Source: Chrysomallon squamiferum
Taxonomy: Eukaryota; Mollusca; Gastropoda; Neomphalida; Peltospiridae
Length of the DNA: 64,000 bases
Assembly: GCA_012295275.1 (NCBI GenBank)
Contig: CM022668.1
Location: 11,201,522 to 11,265,521 of the forward strand
Direction: 5' to 3'
The notes below the pieces were generated by a model. It was not told where the DNA came from, ran no database searches, and saw only the letters and a program-made list of their open reading frames with translations. The translations under genes were made by a program, and so were the position numbers. Below are positions 43,501 through 57,887 of this stretch, piece by piece (the stretch's first letter is position 1; every line of letters starts with the position of its first letter).

Positions 43501-46500
43501 GAAGCATCAAACTCGAATAAAATCCAGCCTCATATTATTTCTATCAGAAGCATCAAACTCGAATAAAATTTATGTAACCCCTAAGCTAACCTATAACCCT
43601 AACCTAACCCTAACCCTAACCCTAGCTCAGGTGATAAAAGTAATCCAAAAGAAGTCCGGAACATTAATTCTTATTCTAAGGCTACTTGTAGTCTCCAGGG
43701 TCATATTATTTCTAACATAAACATTAAACTCGAATAAAATTTAGGTAACCCTAGCTTTAAGGCTAACCCTAACCCTAACCCTAACCCTAACCCTAACCCT
43801 AGCTAAGCTCCTAAAACTAATCCTAAACTAGTCCGGAATATTAATTCTTATTCTAAGGCTACCTGTAATCTCCAGGGTCATATTATTTCTCATATAAGCA
43901 TTAAACTCGAATAAAATTTATGTAACCCTAGCTTTAAGACTAACCCTAAAGTAACCCTAACCCTAACCCTAGCCCTAACCCTAGCTCAGGTGATAAAAGT
44001 AATCCAACAGAAGTCCGGAACATTAATTCTTATCCTAACGCTACTTCTAATCTCCAGCCTCATATTATTTCTATCAGAAGCATCAAACTCGAATAAAATT
44101 TATGTAACCCTAGCTTTAAGACTAACCCTAACCCTAACCCTAACCCTAACCCTAACCCTAGCTCAGGTGATAAAAGTAATCCAAAAGAAGTCCGGAACAT
44201 TAATTCTTATCCTAACGCTACTTCTAATCTCCAGCCTCATATTATTTCTATCAGAAGCATCAAACTCGAATAAAATTTATGTAACCCTAGCTATAAGGCT
44301 AACCCTAACCCTAACCCTAACCCTAACCCTAACCCTAGCTCAGGTGATAAAAGTAATCCAAAAGAAGTCCGGAACATTAATTCTTATTCTAAGGCTACTT
44401 GTAGTCTCCAGGGTCATATTATTTCTAACATAAACATTAAACTCGAATAAAATTTAGGTAACCCTAGCTATAAGGCTAACCCTAAATCTAACCCTAACCC
44501 TAACCTTAACCCTAGCTAAGCTCGTAAAACTAATCCTAAACTAGTCCGGAATATTAATTCTTATTCTAAGGCTACCTGTAATCTCCAGGGTCATATTATT
44601 TCTCATATAAGCATTAAATTCGAATAAAATGTATGTAACCCTAGCTTTAAGACTAACCCTAAAGTAACCCTAACCCTAACCCTAACCCTAACCCTAGCTC
44701 AGGTGATAAAAGTAATCCAAAAGAAGTCCGGAACATTAATTCTTATCCTAACGCTACTTCTAATCTCCAGCCTCATATTATTTCTATCAGAAGCATCAAA
44801 CTCGAATAAAATTTATGTAATGTAACCCCCTAACTAACCCTAAACCCTAACCCTAACCCTAACCCTAACCCTAGCTCAGGTGATAAAAGTAATCCAAAAG
44901 AAGTCCGGAACATTAATTCTTATTCTAAGGCTACTTCTAATCTCCAGCCTCATATTATTTCTATCAGAAGCATCAAACTCGAATAAAATTTATGTAACCC
45001 TAGCTATAAGGCTAACCCTAACCCTAACCCTAACCCTAACCCTAGCTCAGGTGATAAAAGTAATCCAAAAGAAGTCCGGAACATTAATTCTTATTCTAAG
45101 GCTACTTGTAGTCTCCAGGGTCATATTATTTCTAACATAAACATTAAACTCGAATAAAATTTAGGTAACCCTAGCTATAAGGCTAACCCTAACCCTAACC
45201 CTAACTCTAACCCTAACCTTAACCCTAGCTAAGCTCCTAAAACTAATCCTAAACTAGTCCGGAATATTAATTCTTATTCTAAGGCTACCTGTAATCTCCA
45301 GGGTCATATTATTTCTCATATAAGCATTAAATTCGAATAAAATGTATGTAACCCTAGCTTTAAGACTAACCCTAAAACTAAAACCCTAACCCTAACCCTA
45401 ACCCTAACCCTAACCCTAGCTCAGGTGATAAAAGTAATCCAAAAGAAGTCCGGAACATTAATTCTTATCCTAACGCTACTTCTAATCTCCAGCCTCATAT
45501 TATTTCTATCAGAAGCATCAAACTCGAATAAAATTTATGTAACCCTAGCTATAAGCTAACCCTAAACCCCTAAACCCTAACCCCCTAATCCCCGGAACAT
45601 TAACCCTAAGCTCAGGTGATAAAAGTAATCCAAAAGAAGTCCGGAACATTAATTCTTATTCTAAGGCTACTTGTAGTCTCCAGGGTCATATTATTTCTAA
45701 CATGAACATTAAACTCGAATAAAATTTAGGTAACCCTAGCTATAAGGCTAACCCTAACCCTAACCCTAACCCTAACCTTAACCCTAGCTAAGCTCCTAAA
45801 ACTAATCCTAAACTAGTCCGGAATATTAATTCTTATTCTAAGGCTACCTGTAATCTCCAGGGTCATATTATTTCTCATATAAGCATTAAACTCGAATAAA
45901 ATGTATGTAACCCTAGCTTTAAGACTAACCCTAAAGTAACCCTAACCCTAACCCTAGCCCTAACCCTAGCTCAGGTGATAAAAGTAATCCAAAAGAAGTC
46001 CGGAACATTAATTCTTATCCTAACGCTACTTCTAATCTCCAGCCTCATATTATTTCTATCAGAAGCATCAAACTCGAATAAAATTTATGTAACCCTAGCT
46101 ATAAGGCTAACCTAACCCTAACCCTAACCCTAACCCTAACCCTAACCCTAACCCTAGCTCAGGTGATAAAAGTAATCCAAAAGAAGTCCGGAACATTAAT
46201 TCTTATTCTAAGGCTACTTGTAGTCTCCAGGGTCATATTATTTCTAACATAAACATTAAACTCGAATAAAATTTAGGTAACCCTAGCTTTAAGCTAACCC
46301 TAACTAACCCTAACCCTAACCCTAACCTTAACCCTAGCTAAGCTCCTAAAACTAATCTAAACTAGTCCGGAATATTAATTCTTATTCTAAGGCTACCTGT
46401 AATCTCCAGGGTCATATTATTTCTCATATAAGCATTAAATTCGAATAAAATGTATGTAACCCTAGCTTTAAGACTAACCCTAAAGTAACCCTAACCCTAA

Positions 46501-49500
46501 CCCTAGCCCTAACCCTAGCTCAGGTGATAAAAGTAATCCAAAAGAAGTCCGGAACATTAATTCTTATCCTAACGCTACTTCTAATCTCCAGCCTCATATT
46601 ATTTCTATCAGAAGCATCAAACTCGAATAAAATTTATGTAACCCTAGCTATAAGGCTAACCCTAACCCTAACCCTAACCCTAGCTCAGGTGATAAAAGTA
46701 ATCCAAAAGAAGTCCGGAACATTAATTCTTATTCTAAGGCTACTTGTAATCTCCAGGGTCATATTAACCCATTAAACTCGAATAAAAATTTTTATGTAAC
46801 CTAGCTATAAACCCTAACCCTAACCCCCTAACCCCCTAAGCTCTAGCTCAGGTAATAAAAGTAATCCAAAAGAAGTCCGGAACATTAATTCTTATTCTAA
46901 GGCTACTTTAATCTTCATATTTATTTCTCAGAAGCATTAAACTCGAATAAAATTTATGTAACCCTAGCTATAAGGCTAACCCTAACCCTAACCCTAACCC
47001 TAGCTCAGGTGATAAAAGTAATCCAAAAGAAGTCCGGAACATTAATTCTTATTCTAAGGCTACTTGTAGTCTCCAGGGTCATATTATTTCTAACATAAAC
47101 ATTAAACTCGAATAAAATTTAGGTAACCCTAGCTATAAGGCTAACCCTAACCCTAACCCTAACCTTAACCCTAGCTAAGCTCGTAAAACTAATCCTAAAC
47201 TAGTCCGGAATATTAATTCTTATTCTAAGGCTACCTGTAATCTCCAGGGTCATATTATTTCTCATATAAGCATTAAATTCGAATAAAATGTATGTAACCC
47301 TAGCTTTAAGACTAACCCTAACCTAACCCTAACCCGCTAACCCTAACCCTAACCCTAACCCTAACCCTAGCTCAGGTGATAAAAGTAATCCAAAAGAAGT
47401 CCGGAACATTAATTCTTATCCTAACGCTACTTCTAATCTCCAGCCTCATATTATTTCTATCAGAAGCATCAAACTCGAATAAAATTTATGTAACCCTAGC
47501 TATAAGCTAACCCTAACCCTAACCCTAACCCTAACCCTAACCCTAGCTCAGGTGATAAAAGTAATCCAAAAGAAGTCCGGAACATTAATTCTTATTCTAA
47601 GGCTACTTCTAATCTCAGGGCCTCATATTATTTATTTCTATCAGAATAAGCATCAAACTCGAATAAAATTTATGTAACCCTAGCTTTAAGGCTAACCCTA
47701 ACCCTAACCCTAACCCTAACCCTAGCTCAGGTGATAAAAGTAATCCAAAAGAAGTCCGGAACATTAATTCTTATTCTAAGGCTACTTGTAGTCTCCAGGG
47801 TCATATTATTTCTAACATAAACATTAAACTCGAATAAAATTTATGTAACCCTAGCTTTAAGGCTAACCCCTAACCCTAACCCCCTAACCCTAACCCTAAC
47901 CCTAGCTAGGTGATAAAACTAATCCAAAAGAAGTCCGGAACATTAATTCTTATTCTAAGGCTACTTGTAATCTCCAGGGTCATATTATTTCTAACATAAA
48001 CATTAAACTCGAATAAAATTTATGTAACCCTAGCTTAAGGCTAACCCTAACCCTAACCCTAACCTAACCCTAACCCTAAGCTCAGGTTCTAAAACTATCC
48101 AAAAAAGTCCGGAATATTAATTCTTATTCTAAGGCTACCTTAATTCCAATTCTTCATATTATTTCTAAAGCATTAAACTCGAATAAAATAACCCTCTCCA
48201 GGGTCATATTATTTCTCATAAAACATTAAACTCGAATAAAATTTATGTAACCCTAGCTTTAAGACTAACCCTAAAGTAACCCTAACCCTAACCCTAACCC
48301 TAGCTCAGGTCATAAAACTAATCCAACAGAAGTCCGGAACATTAATTCTTATCCTAACGCTACTTCTAATCTCCAGCCTCATATTATTTCTATCAGAAGC
48401 ATCAAACTCGAATAAAATTTATGTAACCCTAGCTATAAGGCTAACCCTAACCCTAACCCTAACCCTAACCCTAACCCTAACCCTAGCTCAGGTGATAAAA
48501 GTAATCCAAAAGAAGTCCGGAACATTAATTCTTATCCTAACGCTACTTCTAATCTCCAGCCTCATATTATTTCTATCAGAAGCATCAAACTCGAATAAAA
48601 TTTATGTAACCCTAGCTATAAGGCTAACCCTAACCCTAACCCTAACCCTAACCCTAGCTCAGGTGATAAAAGTAATCCAAAAGAAGTCCGGAACATTAAT
48701 TCTTATTCTAAGGCTACTTGTAGTCTCCAGGGTCATATTATTTCTAACATAAACATTAAACTCGAATAAAATTTAGGTAACCCTAGCTTAAGGCTAACCC
48801 TAACCCTAACCCTAACCTTAACCCCCTAACCCTAACCTAAGCTAAAGTCCTAAAGAATATTAATCTTATTCTAAAAAATAATCTAAACTAGTCCGGAATA
48901 TTAATTCTTATTCTAAGGCTACCTGTAATCTCCAGGGTCATATTATTTCTCATATAAGCATTAAAATAAATAAATTAAAATTGAATAAAATGTATGTAAC
49001 CCTAGCTTTAAGACTAACCCTAAAGTAACCCTAACCCTAACCCTAACCCTAACCCTAGCTCAGGTGATAAAAGTAATCCAAAAGAAGTCCGGAACATTAA
49101 TTCTTATCCTAACGCTACTTCTAATCTCCAGCCTCATATTATTTCTATCAGAAGCATCAAACTCGAATAAAATTTATGTAACCCTAGCTATAGCTAACTA
49201 AACCCTACCCTAACGCTAACCCTAACCCTAACCCTAACCCTAGCTCAGGTGATAAAAGTAATCCAAAAGAAGTCCGGAACATTAATTCTTATTCTAAGGC
49301 TACTTGTAGTCTCCAGGGTCATATTATTTCTAACATGAACATTAAACTCGAATAAAATTTAGGTAACCCTAGCTTTAAGGCTAACCCTAACTCTAACGCT
49401 AACCCTAACCCTAACCCTAACCTTAACCCTAGCTAAGCTCCTAAAACTAATTCTAAACTAGTCCGGAATATTAATTCTTATTCTAAGGCTACCTGTAATC

Positions 49501-52500
49501 TCCAGGGTCATATTATTTCTCATATAAGCATTAAACTCGAATAAAATTTATGTAACCCTAGCTTTAAGACTAACCCTAAAGTAACCCTAACCCTAACCCT
49601 AACCCTAACCCTAGCTCAGGTGATAAAACTAATCCAACAGAAGTCCGGAATCATTAATTTCTATCAGAATTCATCAATTCTAAAATTTATGTAACCCTAA
49701 TTAACCCTAACCCTAATAACCCCTCTCATGATAAAAGTAATCCAAAAGAAGTCCGGAACATTAATTCTTATTCTAAGGCTACTTTCTAATCTATAATTAT
49801 TTCTAATCAGAACATCAAACTAAAATTTATGTAACCCTAGCTATAAACCTAACCCTAACCTAACCCTAAAACCCTAACCCTAACCTAACCCTAAACCCTA
49901 AGCTCAGGTGATAAAACTAATCCAAAAGAAGTATATTAATTCTTATCCTAACGCTACTTCTAATCTCCAGCCTCATATTATTTCTATCAGAAGCATCAAA
50001 CTCGAATAAAATTTATGTAACCCTAGCTATAAGGCTAACCCTAACCCTAACCCTAACCCTAACCCTAGCTCAGGTGATAAAAGTAATCCAAAAGAAGTCC
50101 GGAACATTAATTCTTATTCTAAGGCTACTTCTAATCTCCAGCCTCATATTATTTCTATCAGAAGCATCAAACTCGAATAAAATTTATGTAACCCTAGCTT
50201 TAAGGCTAACCCAAAGCCTAACCCTAACCGTAGCTAAGGTTCTAAAAGTAATCCAACAGAAGTCCGGAACATTAATTCTTATTCTAAGGCTACTTGTAGT
50301 CTCCAGGGTCATATTATTTCTAACATAAACATTAAACTCGAATAAAATTTAGGTAACCCTAGCTTTAAGGCTAACCCTAACCCTAACCCTAACCTTAACC
50401 CTAGCTAAGCTCCTAAAACTAATTCTAAACTAGTCCGGAATATTAATTCTTATTCTAAGGCTACCTGTAATCTCCAGGGTCATATTATTTCTCATATAAG
50501 CATTAAATTCGAATAAAATGTATGTAACCCTAGCTTTAAGACTAACCCTAAAGTAACCCTAACCCTAACCCTAAGCCCTAACCCTAGCTCAGGTGATAAA
50601 AGTAATCCAAAAGAAGTCCGGAACATTAATTCTTATCCTAACGCTACTTCTAATCTCCAGCCTCATATTATTTCTATCAGAAGCATCAAACTCGAATAAA
50701 ATTTATGTAACCCTAGCTATAAGGCTAACCCTAACCCTAACCCTAACCCTAACCCTAACCCTAGCTCAGGTGATAAAAGTAATCCAAAAGAAGTCCGGAA
50801 CATTAATTCTTATTCTAAGGCTACTTGTAGTCTCCAGGGTCATATTATTTCTAACATGAACATTAAACTCGAATAAAATTTAGGTAACCCTAGCTATAAG
50901 GCTAACCCTAACCCTAACCCTAACCTTAACCCTAGCTAAGCTCCTAAAACTAATCCTAAACTAGTCCGGAATATTAATTCTTATTCTAAGGCTACCTGTA
51001 ATCTCAAGGGTCATATTATTTCTATAAGGCTAAACTGAATAAAATTTATGTAACCCTAGGGTCATAACCCTAGTAACCCTAACCCTTTCTCCTATAAATA
51101 AAAGTAATTAAAGTCGGAAATTAATTCTTATTCTAAGGCTACTTGTAATCTCCAGGGTCATATTATTTCTCACATAAACATTAAACTCGAATAAAATTTA
51201 TGTAACCCTAGCTTTAAGACTAACCCTAACCCTAACCCTAACCCTAACCCTAACCCTAGCTCAGGTGATAAAACTAATCCAAAAGAAGTCCGGAACATTA
51301 ATTCTTATCCTAACGCTACTTCTAATCTCCAGCCTCATATTATTTCTATCAGAAGCATCAAACTCGAATAAAATTTATGTAACCCTAGCTATAAGGTAAC
51401 CCTAACCCTAACCCTAACCCTAACCCTAGCTCAGGTGATAAAAGTAATCCAAAAGAAGTCCGGAACATTAATTCTTATCCTAACGCTACTTCTAATCTCC
51501 AGCCTCATATTATTTCTATCAGAAGCATCAAACTCGAATAAAATTTATGTAACCCTAGCTATAAGGCTAACCCTAACTAACCCTAACCCTAACCCTAACC
51601 CTAACCCTAGCTCAGGTGATAAAAGTAATCCAAAAGAAGTCCGGAACATTAATTCTTATTCTAAGGCTACTTGTAGTCTCCAGGGTCATATTATTTCTAA
51701 CATGAACATTAAACTCGAATAAAATTTAGGTAACCCTAGCTATAAGGCTAACCCTAACCCTAACCCTAACCTTAACCCTAGCTAAGCTCCTAAAACTAAT
51801 CCTAAACTAGTCCGGAATATTAATTCTTATTCTAAGGCTACCTGTAATCTCCAGGGTCATATTATTTCTCATATAAGCATTAAATTCGAATAAAATGTAT
51901 GTAACCCTAGCTTTAAGACTAACCCTAAAGTAACCCTAACCCTAACCCTAACCCTAACCCTAACCCTAGCTCAGGTGATAAAAGTAATCCAAAAGAAGTC
52001 CGGAACATTAATTCTTATCCTAACGCTACTTCTAATCTCCAGCCTCATATTATTTCTATCAGAAGCATCAAACTCGAATAAAATTTATGTAACCCTAGCT
52101 ATAAGGCTAACACTAACCCTAACCCTAACCCTAACCCTAGCTCAGGTGATAAAAGTAATCCAAAAGAAGTCCGGAACATTAATTCTTATTCTAACTCCTC
52201 TCCTAATTCTTCATTATTTCTCCATCTAAAATCTCATATTATTTCTATCAGAAGCATCAAACTCGAATAAAATTTATGTAACCCTAGCTTTAAGGCTAAC
52301 CCTAACCCTAACCCTAACCCTAACCCTAGCTCGTAGCTCAGGTTCTAAAAGTAATCCAACAGAAGTCCGGAACATTAATTCTTATTCTAAGGCTACTTGT
52401 AGTCTCCAGGGTCATATTATTTCTAACATAAACATTAAACTCGAATAAAATTTAGGTAACCCTAGCTTTAAGGCTAACCCTAACCCTAACCCTAACCCTA

Positions 52501-55500
52501 ACCTTAACCCTAGCTAAGCTCCTAAAACTAATTCTAAACTAGTCCGGAATATTAATTCTTATTCTAAGGCTACCTGTAATCTCCAGGGTCATATTATTTC
52601 TCATATAAGCATTAAACTCGAATAAAATTTATGTAACCCTAGCTTTAAGACTAACCCTAACCCTAACCCTAACCCTAACCCTAGCTCAGATAAAAGTAAT
52701 CCCGGAACATTAATTCTTATCCTAACGCTACCTAATCTCCAGCCTCTATTTCTCAGAAGCATCAAACTGAATAAAATTTAATCCAAAAGAAGTCCGGAAC
52801 ATTAATTCTTATCCTAACCCTAGCTAACCCTAATCCAAAAGAAGTCCGGAAATTAATCCTAAGCTCTTCTAATCTCCAGCCTCATATTATTTCTATCAGA
52901 AGCATCAAACTCGAATAAAATTTATGTAACCCTAGCTATAAGGCTAACCCTAACCCTAACCCTAACCCTAACCCTAGCTCAGGTGATAAAAGTAATCCAA
53001 AAGAAGTCCGGAACATTAATTCTTATCCTAACGCTACTTCTAATCTCCAGCCTCATATTATTTCTATCAGAAGCATCAAACTCGAATAAAATGTATGTAA
53101 CCCTAGCTGTAACCCCCTAGCTAACCCTAACCCTAACCCTAACCCTAACCCTAACCCTAGCTCAGGTGATAAAAGTAATCCAAAAGAAGTCCGGAACATT
53201 AATTCTTATTCTAAGGCTACTTGTAGTCTCCAGGGTCATATTATTTCTAACATAAACATTAAACTCGAATAAAATTTAGGTAACCCTAGCTTTAAGGCTA
53301 ACCCTAACCTAACCCTAACCCTAACCCTAACCCTAACCCTAGCTAAACCCTAGCTCAGGTAAAACTAATCCTAAACTAGTCCGGAATATTAATTCTTATT
53401 CTAAGGCTACCTGTAATCTCCAGGGTCATATTATTTCTCATATAAGCATTAAACTCGAATAAAATTTATGTAACCCTAGCTTTAAGACTAACCCTAAAGT
53501 AACCCTAACCCTAACCCTAACCCTAACCCTAACCCTAACCCTAACCCTAACCTCCTAAATCCCCTAACCCTAGCTCAGGTGATAAAAGTAATCCAAAAGA
53601 AGTCCGGAACATTAATTCTTATCCTAACGCTACTTCTAATCTCCAGCCTCATATTATTTCTATCAGAAGCATCAAACTCGAATAAAATTTATGTAACCCT
53701 AGCTATAAGGCTAACCCTAACCCTAACCCTAACCCTAACCCTAACCCTAACCCTAGCTCAGGTGATAAAAGTAATCCAAAAGAAGTCCGGAACATTAATT
53801 CTTATTCTAAGGCTACTTCTAATCTCCAGCCTCATATTATTTCTATCAGAAGCATCAAACTCGAATAAAATTTATGTAACCCTAGCTCTAACCCTAACCC
53901 TAACCCTAACCCTAACCCTAACCCTAACCCTAGCTCAGGTGATAAAAGTAATCCAAAAGAAGTCCGGAACATTAATTCTTATTCTAAGGCTACTTGTAGT
54001 CTCCAGGGTCATATTATTTCTAACATAAACATTAAACTCGAATAAAATTTAGGTAACCCTAGCTTTAAGGCTAACCCTAACTCTAACCCTAACTCTAACC
54101 CTAACCTTAACCCTAGCTAAGCTCGTAAAACTAATCCTAAACTAGTCCGGAATATTAATTCTTATTCTAAGGCTACCTGTAATCTCCAGGGTCATATTAT
54201 TTCTCATATAAGCATTAAATTCGAATAAAATGTATGTAACCCTAGCTTTAAGACTAACCCTAAAGTAACCCTAACCCTAACCCTAACCCTAACCCTAGCT
54301 CAGGTGATAAAAGTAATCCAAAAGAAGTCCGGAACATTAATTCTTATCCTAACGCTACTTCTAATCTCCAGCCTCATATTATTTCTATCAGAAGCATCAA
54401 ACTCGAATAAAATTTATGTAACCCTAGCTATAAGGCTAACCCTAACCCTAACCCTAACCCTAGCTCAGGTGATAAAAGTAATCCAAAAGAAGTCCGGAAC
54501 ATTAATTCTTATTCTAAGGCTACTTGTAGTCTCCAGGGTCATATTATTTCTAACATAAAATTAAACTCATTAAACTCGAATAAAATTTAGGTAACCCTAG
54601 CTTTAAGGCTAACCCTAACTCTAACCCTAACTCTAACCCTAACCTTAACCCTAGCTAAGCTCGTAAAACTAATCCTAAACTAGTCCGGAATATTAATTCT
54701 TATTCTAAGGCTACCTGTAATCTCCAGGGTCATATTATTTCTCATATAAGCATTAAATTCGAATAAAATGTATGTAACCCTAGCTTTAAGACTAACCCTA
54801 AAGTAACCCTAACCCTAACCCTAACCCTAACCCTAGCTCAGGTGATAAAAGTAATCCAAAAGAAGTCCGGAACATTAATTCTTATCCTAACGCTACTTCT
54901 AATCTCCAGCCTCATATTATTTCTATCAGAAGCATCAAATCGAATAAAAAGAAGTCCGGAACATTAATTCTTATCCTAACGCTACTTCTAATCTCCAGCC
55001 TCATATTATTTCTATCAGAAGCATCAAACTCGAATAAAATTTATGTAACCCTAGCTATAAGGCTAACCCTAACCCTAACCCTAACCCTAACCCTAACCCT
55101 AGCTCAGGTGATAAAAGTAATCCAAAAGAAGTCCGGAACATTAATTCTTATTCTAAGGCTACTTGTAGTCTCCAGGGTCATATTATTTCTAACATAAACA
55201 TTAAACTCGAATAAAATTTAGGTAACCCTAGCTTTAAGGCTAACCCTAACCCTAACCCTAACCCTAACCCTAACCCTAACCCTAACCCTAACCCTAGCTA
55301 AGCTCCTAAAACTAATCCTAAACTAGTCCGGAATATTAATTCTTATTCTAAGGCTACTTATTCTCCAGGGTCAAGGCTACCTGTAATCTCCAGGGTCATA
55401 TTATTTCTCATATAAGCATTAAATTCGAATAAAATGTATGTAACCCTAGCTTTAAGACTAACCCTAAAAAGTAACCCTAGCCCTAACCCTAACCCTAACC

Positions 55501-56300
55501 CTAACCCTAACCCTAGCTCAGGTGATAAAAGTAATCCAAAAGAAGTCCGGAACATTAATTCTTATCCTAACGCTACTTCTAATCTCCAGCCTCATATTAT
55601 TTCTATCAGAAGCATCAAACTCGAATAAAATTTATGTAACCCTAGCTATAAGGCTAACCCTAACCCTAACCCTAACCCTAACCCTAGCTCAGGTGATAAA
55701 AGTAATCCAAAAGAAGTCCGGAACATTAATTCTTATTCTAAGGCTACTTGTAGTCTCCAGGGTCATATTATTTCTAACATGAACATTAAACTCGAATAAA
55801 ATTTAGGTAACCCTAGCTATAAGGCTAACCCTAACTCTAACCCTAACCTTAACCCTAGCTAAGCTCGTAAAACTAATCCTAAACTAGTCCGGAATATTAA
55901 TTCTTATTCTAAGGCTACCTGTAATCTCCAGGGTCATATTATTTCTCATATAAGCATTAAATTCGAATAAAATGTATGTAACCCTAGCTTTAAGACTAAC
56001 CCTAAAGTAACCCTAACCCTAACCCTAGCCCTAACCCTAGCTCAGGTGATAAAAGTAATCCAAAAGAAGTCCGGAACATTAATTCTTATCCTAACGCTAC
56101 TTCTAATCTCCAGCCTCATATTATTTCTATCAGAAGCATCAAACTCGAATAAAATTTATGTAACCCTAGCTATAAGGCTAACCCTAACCCTAACCCTAAC
56201 CCTAGCTCAGGTGATAAAAGTAATCCAAAAGAAGTCCGGAACATTAATTCTTATTCTAAGGCTACTTGTAGTCTCCAGGGTCATATTATTTCTAACATGA
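40551..56300. repeat. telomere-motif satellite with ~540-bp higher-order repeat
   Basis: About 15.7 kb in which ~170-185-bp units alternate with 3-8 copies of CCCTAA. Three unit types recur in A-B-C order. A has cctaacgctacttctaatct and a tcagaagcatcaaactcg end. B has cttgtagtctccagggtcat, taggtaaccctag and ends agctaagctc. C has ctaaactagtccggaatatt, gtatgtaaccctag and ctaaccctaaagtaaccc. Type-A units repeat every ~540-550 bases over long stretches, a true higher-order structure; roughly twenty B-C junctions are present. The C-rich telomeric strand is the plus strand throughout. The array begins inside a C unit and ends at the scaffold gap, so its right border is unknown. Because the hexamer and the A/B units keep one frame, frames of up to ~149 codons run through it; these are not genes. 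Confidence 0.97.
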
Positions 56301-56500
56301 NNNNNNNNNNNNNNNNNNNNNNNNNNNNNNNNNNNNNNNNNNNNNNNNNNNNNNNNNNNNNNNNNNNNNNNNNNNNNNNNNNNNNNNNNNNNNNNNNNNN
56401 NNNNNNNNNNNNNNNNNNNNNNNNNNNNNNNNNNNNNNNNNNNNNNNNNNNNNNNNNNNNNNNNNNNNNNNNNNNNNNNNNNNNNNNNNNNNNNNNNNNN
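56301..56500. other. assembly gap, 200 N
   Basis: Exactly 200 unknown bases directly at the end of the satellite. The round length suggests a placeholder inserted by scaffolding software and not a measured size, so the right part (56501-64000) may be farther away or mis-joined. Confidence 0.99.
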
Positions 56501-57795
56501 GCAATGGAGTAGCAATAATAGAAATACAGTGGTAAGAGTAATAGTATAAATAGCATACTAATAGTGGTAGTAATAGTAATAATAATAATGATAGTAGCAG
56601 TAGTAGTAGTAAACACAGTAATATAGTATGAAATACAATACAATTTGCTGAAACCTATTATCTTCTGACATGATACTATCGATGTATTGGTACAATTAAA
56701 CAGGCTTAGACACTATCATAATTATATACATCTTCATTCATATACAGACATATATATACACATAAACCCATACCTAAGCATGTACAAATTACATACACAT
56801 TCATACTAATAAATATGAATCGTGATAATAAACCGAATTTAAATCAGTAATATCATTCTTCTTTAATTTGTCATCCGTATATATATATATATATAGTTGA
56901 GTAGTTTTATAAGTACGTAGGTGTGAAGGTATGTATATATGTGTTTGTAATAACTGTGAAGGTATGTCTGTCTATCTATATGTCAGTCTGTCCGTCTACT
57001 TATATATGTTTATCTATTTGTTTGTCTATCTATTTTACATTATTGATGCAAATAAACATCCATTATATCATTACTGAATTATCAAATCATTTGTACAGTT
57101 TCATCTTGGGATATACACAATCAAAATATCTTAATTTTAAAACTCATATCCATCTTTCACAAGAAAGATCTTGGTTTAAAACCATGTTAAAGTTATAAAT
57201 ACTAAACATCCACTTTGACGTCTGGATGCTAAAGTTAAACAACCAGAGTCTCCTAAGTAAAAACAGTACGTCCCGAACTGAGATCAGATTTCACAGTTTG
57301 AAAAGTGGATGTCTCAAGTCTTTGTTAGTGTTCACAGTTTTAAAACTGGATACAGCGTCTCTTCATTAGCGATTCAGATGTTTGCATATATTCCAGAGGA
57401 TTCCAGATGAGCGAAAAGAAGAGAACAGAAAAACGTGAAGTCGTCCTGGAAAAGAAGAAGAACAAAACAAAAATGAAGAAAAATAATTTTGAAGGGCCAA
57501 TATCAACTGTTGCTCCGAAATATTTGAATAAAAAATAATAAACTCCCAAAACCCCTACCCTCCTGAAAACAAATTTTCATTCAATTTTACTTCATTTTAA
57601 AGTGATAAATTTTGCTGCAACTGAATCTACATTTTTACAAATATATTTTTACAAATATATATATATATATATATGTATATATAGGTATGTATTCACCAAT
57701 AATCAAAGAAATACTCATCCATCCATCCATCTATCCAGATTATATCGATCATTCCACAGATCCATCAATCCATCCAATCACTTCGTGTATCAAAA

Positions 57796-57858
<63 letters not shown>

Positions 57859-57887
57859 ATCCATATATGTAATTATTATTGACAAAC
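56501..57887. other. non-coding, low-complexity sequence after the gap
   Basis: Degenerate TAA/TAG-type triplets (56500-56640), AT and tatc tetranucleotides, and unique AT-rich sequence. The last exon of the receptor phosphatase gene (end of D2) should lie here or in the gap, but I could not identify it. Confidence 0.5.
57796..57858. repeat. (ATCT)n microsatellite
   Basis: About fifteen atct units, ~30 bases from the donor of phosphatase exon X7. Confidence 0.97.

Noticed and set aside
40685-56300. Long plus-strand frames of 83-149 codons with LILILRLL and LTLTLT, looking like membrane proteins
   Set aside because: They lie wholly in the satellite. The frame is open only because CCCTAA is six bases and the A and B units keep frame. 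C units carry stops, starts are non-ATG, and identical copies recur dozens of times.
40551-56300. A real chromosome end (telomere)
   Set aside because: CCCTAA occurs only in short runs inside ~180-bp units, unique gene-bearing sequence lies to the left, and there is no terminal pure array.
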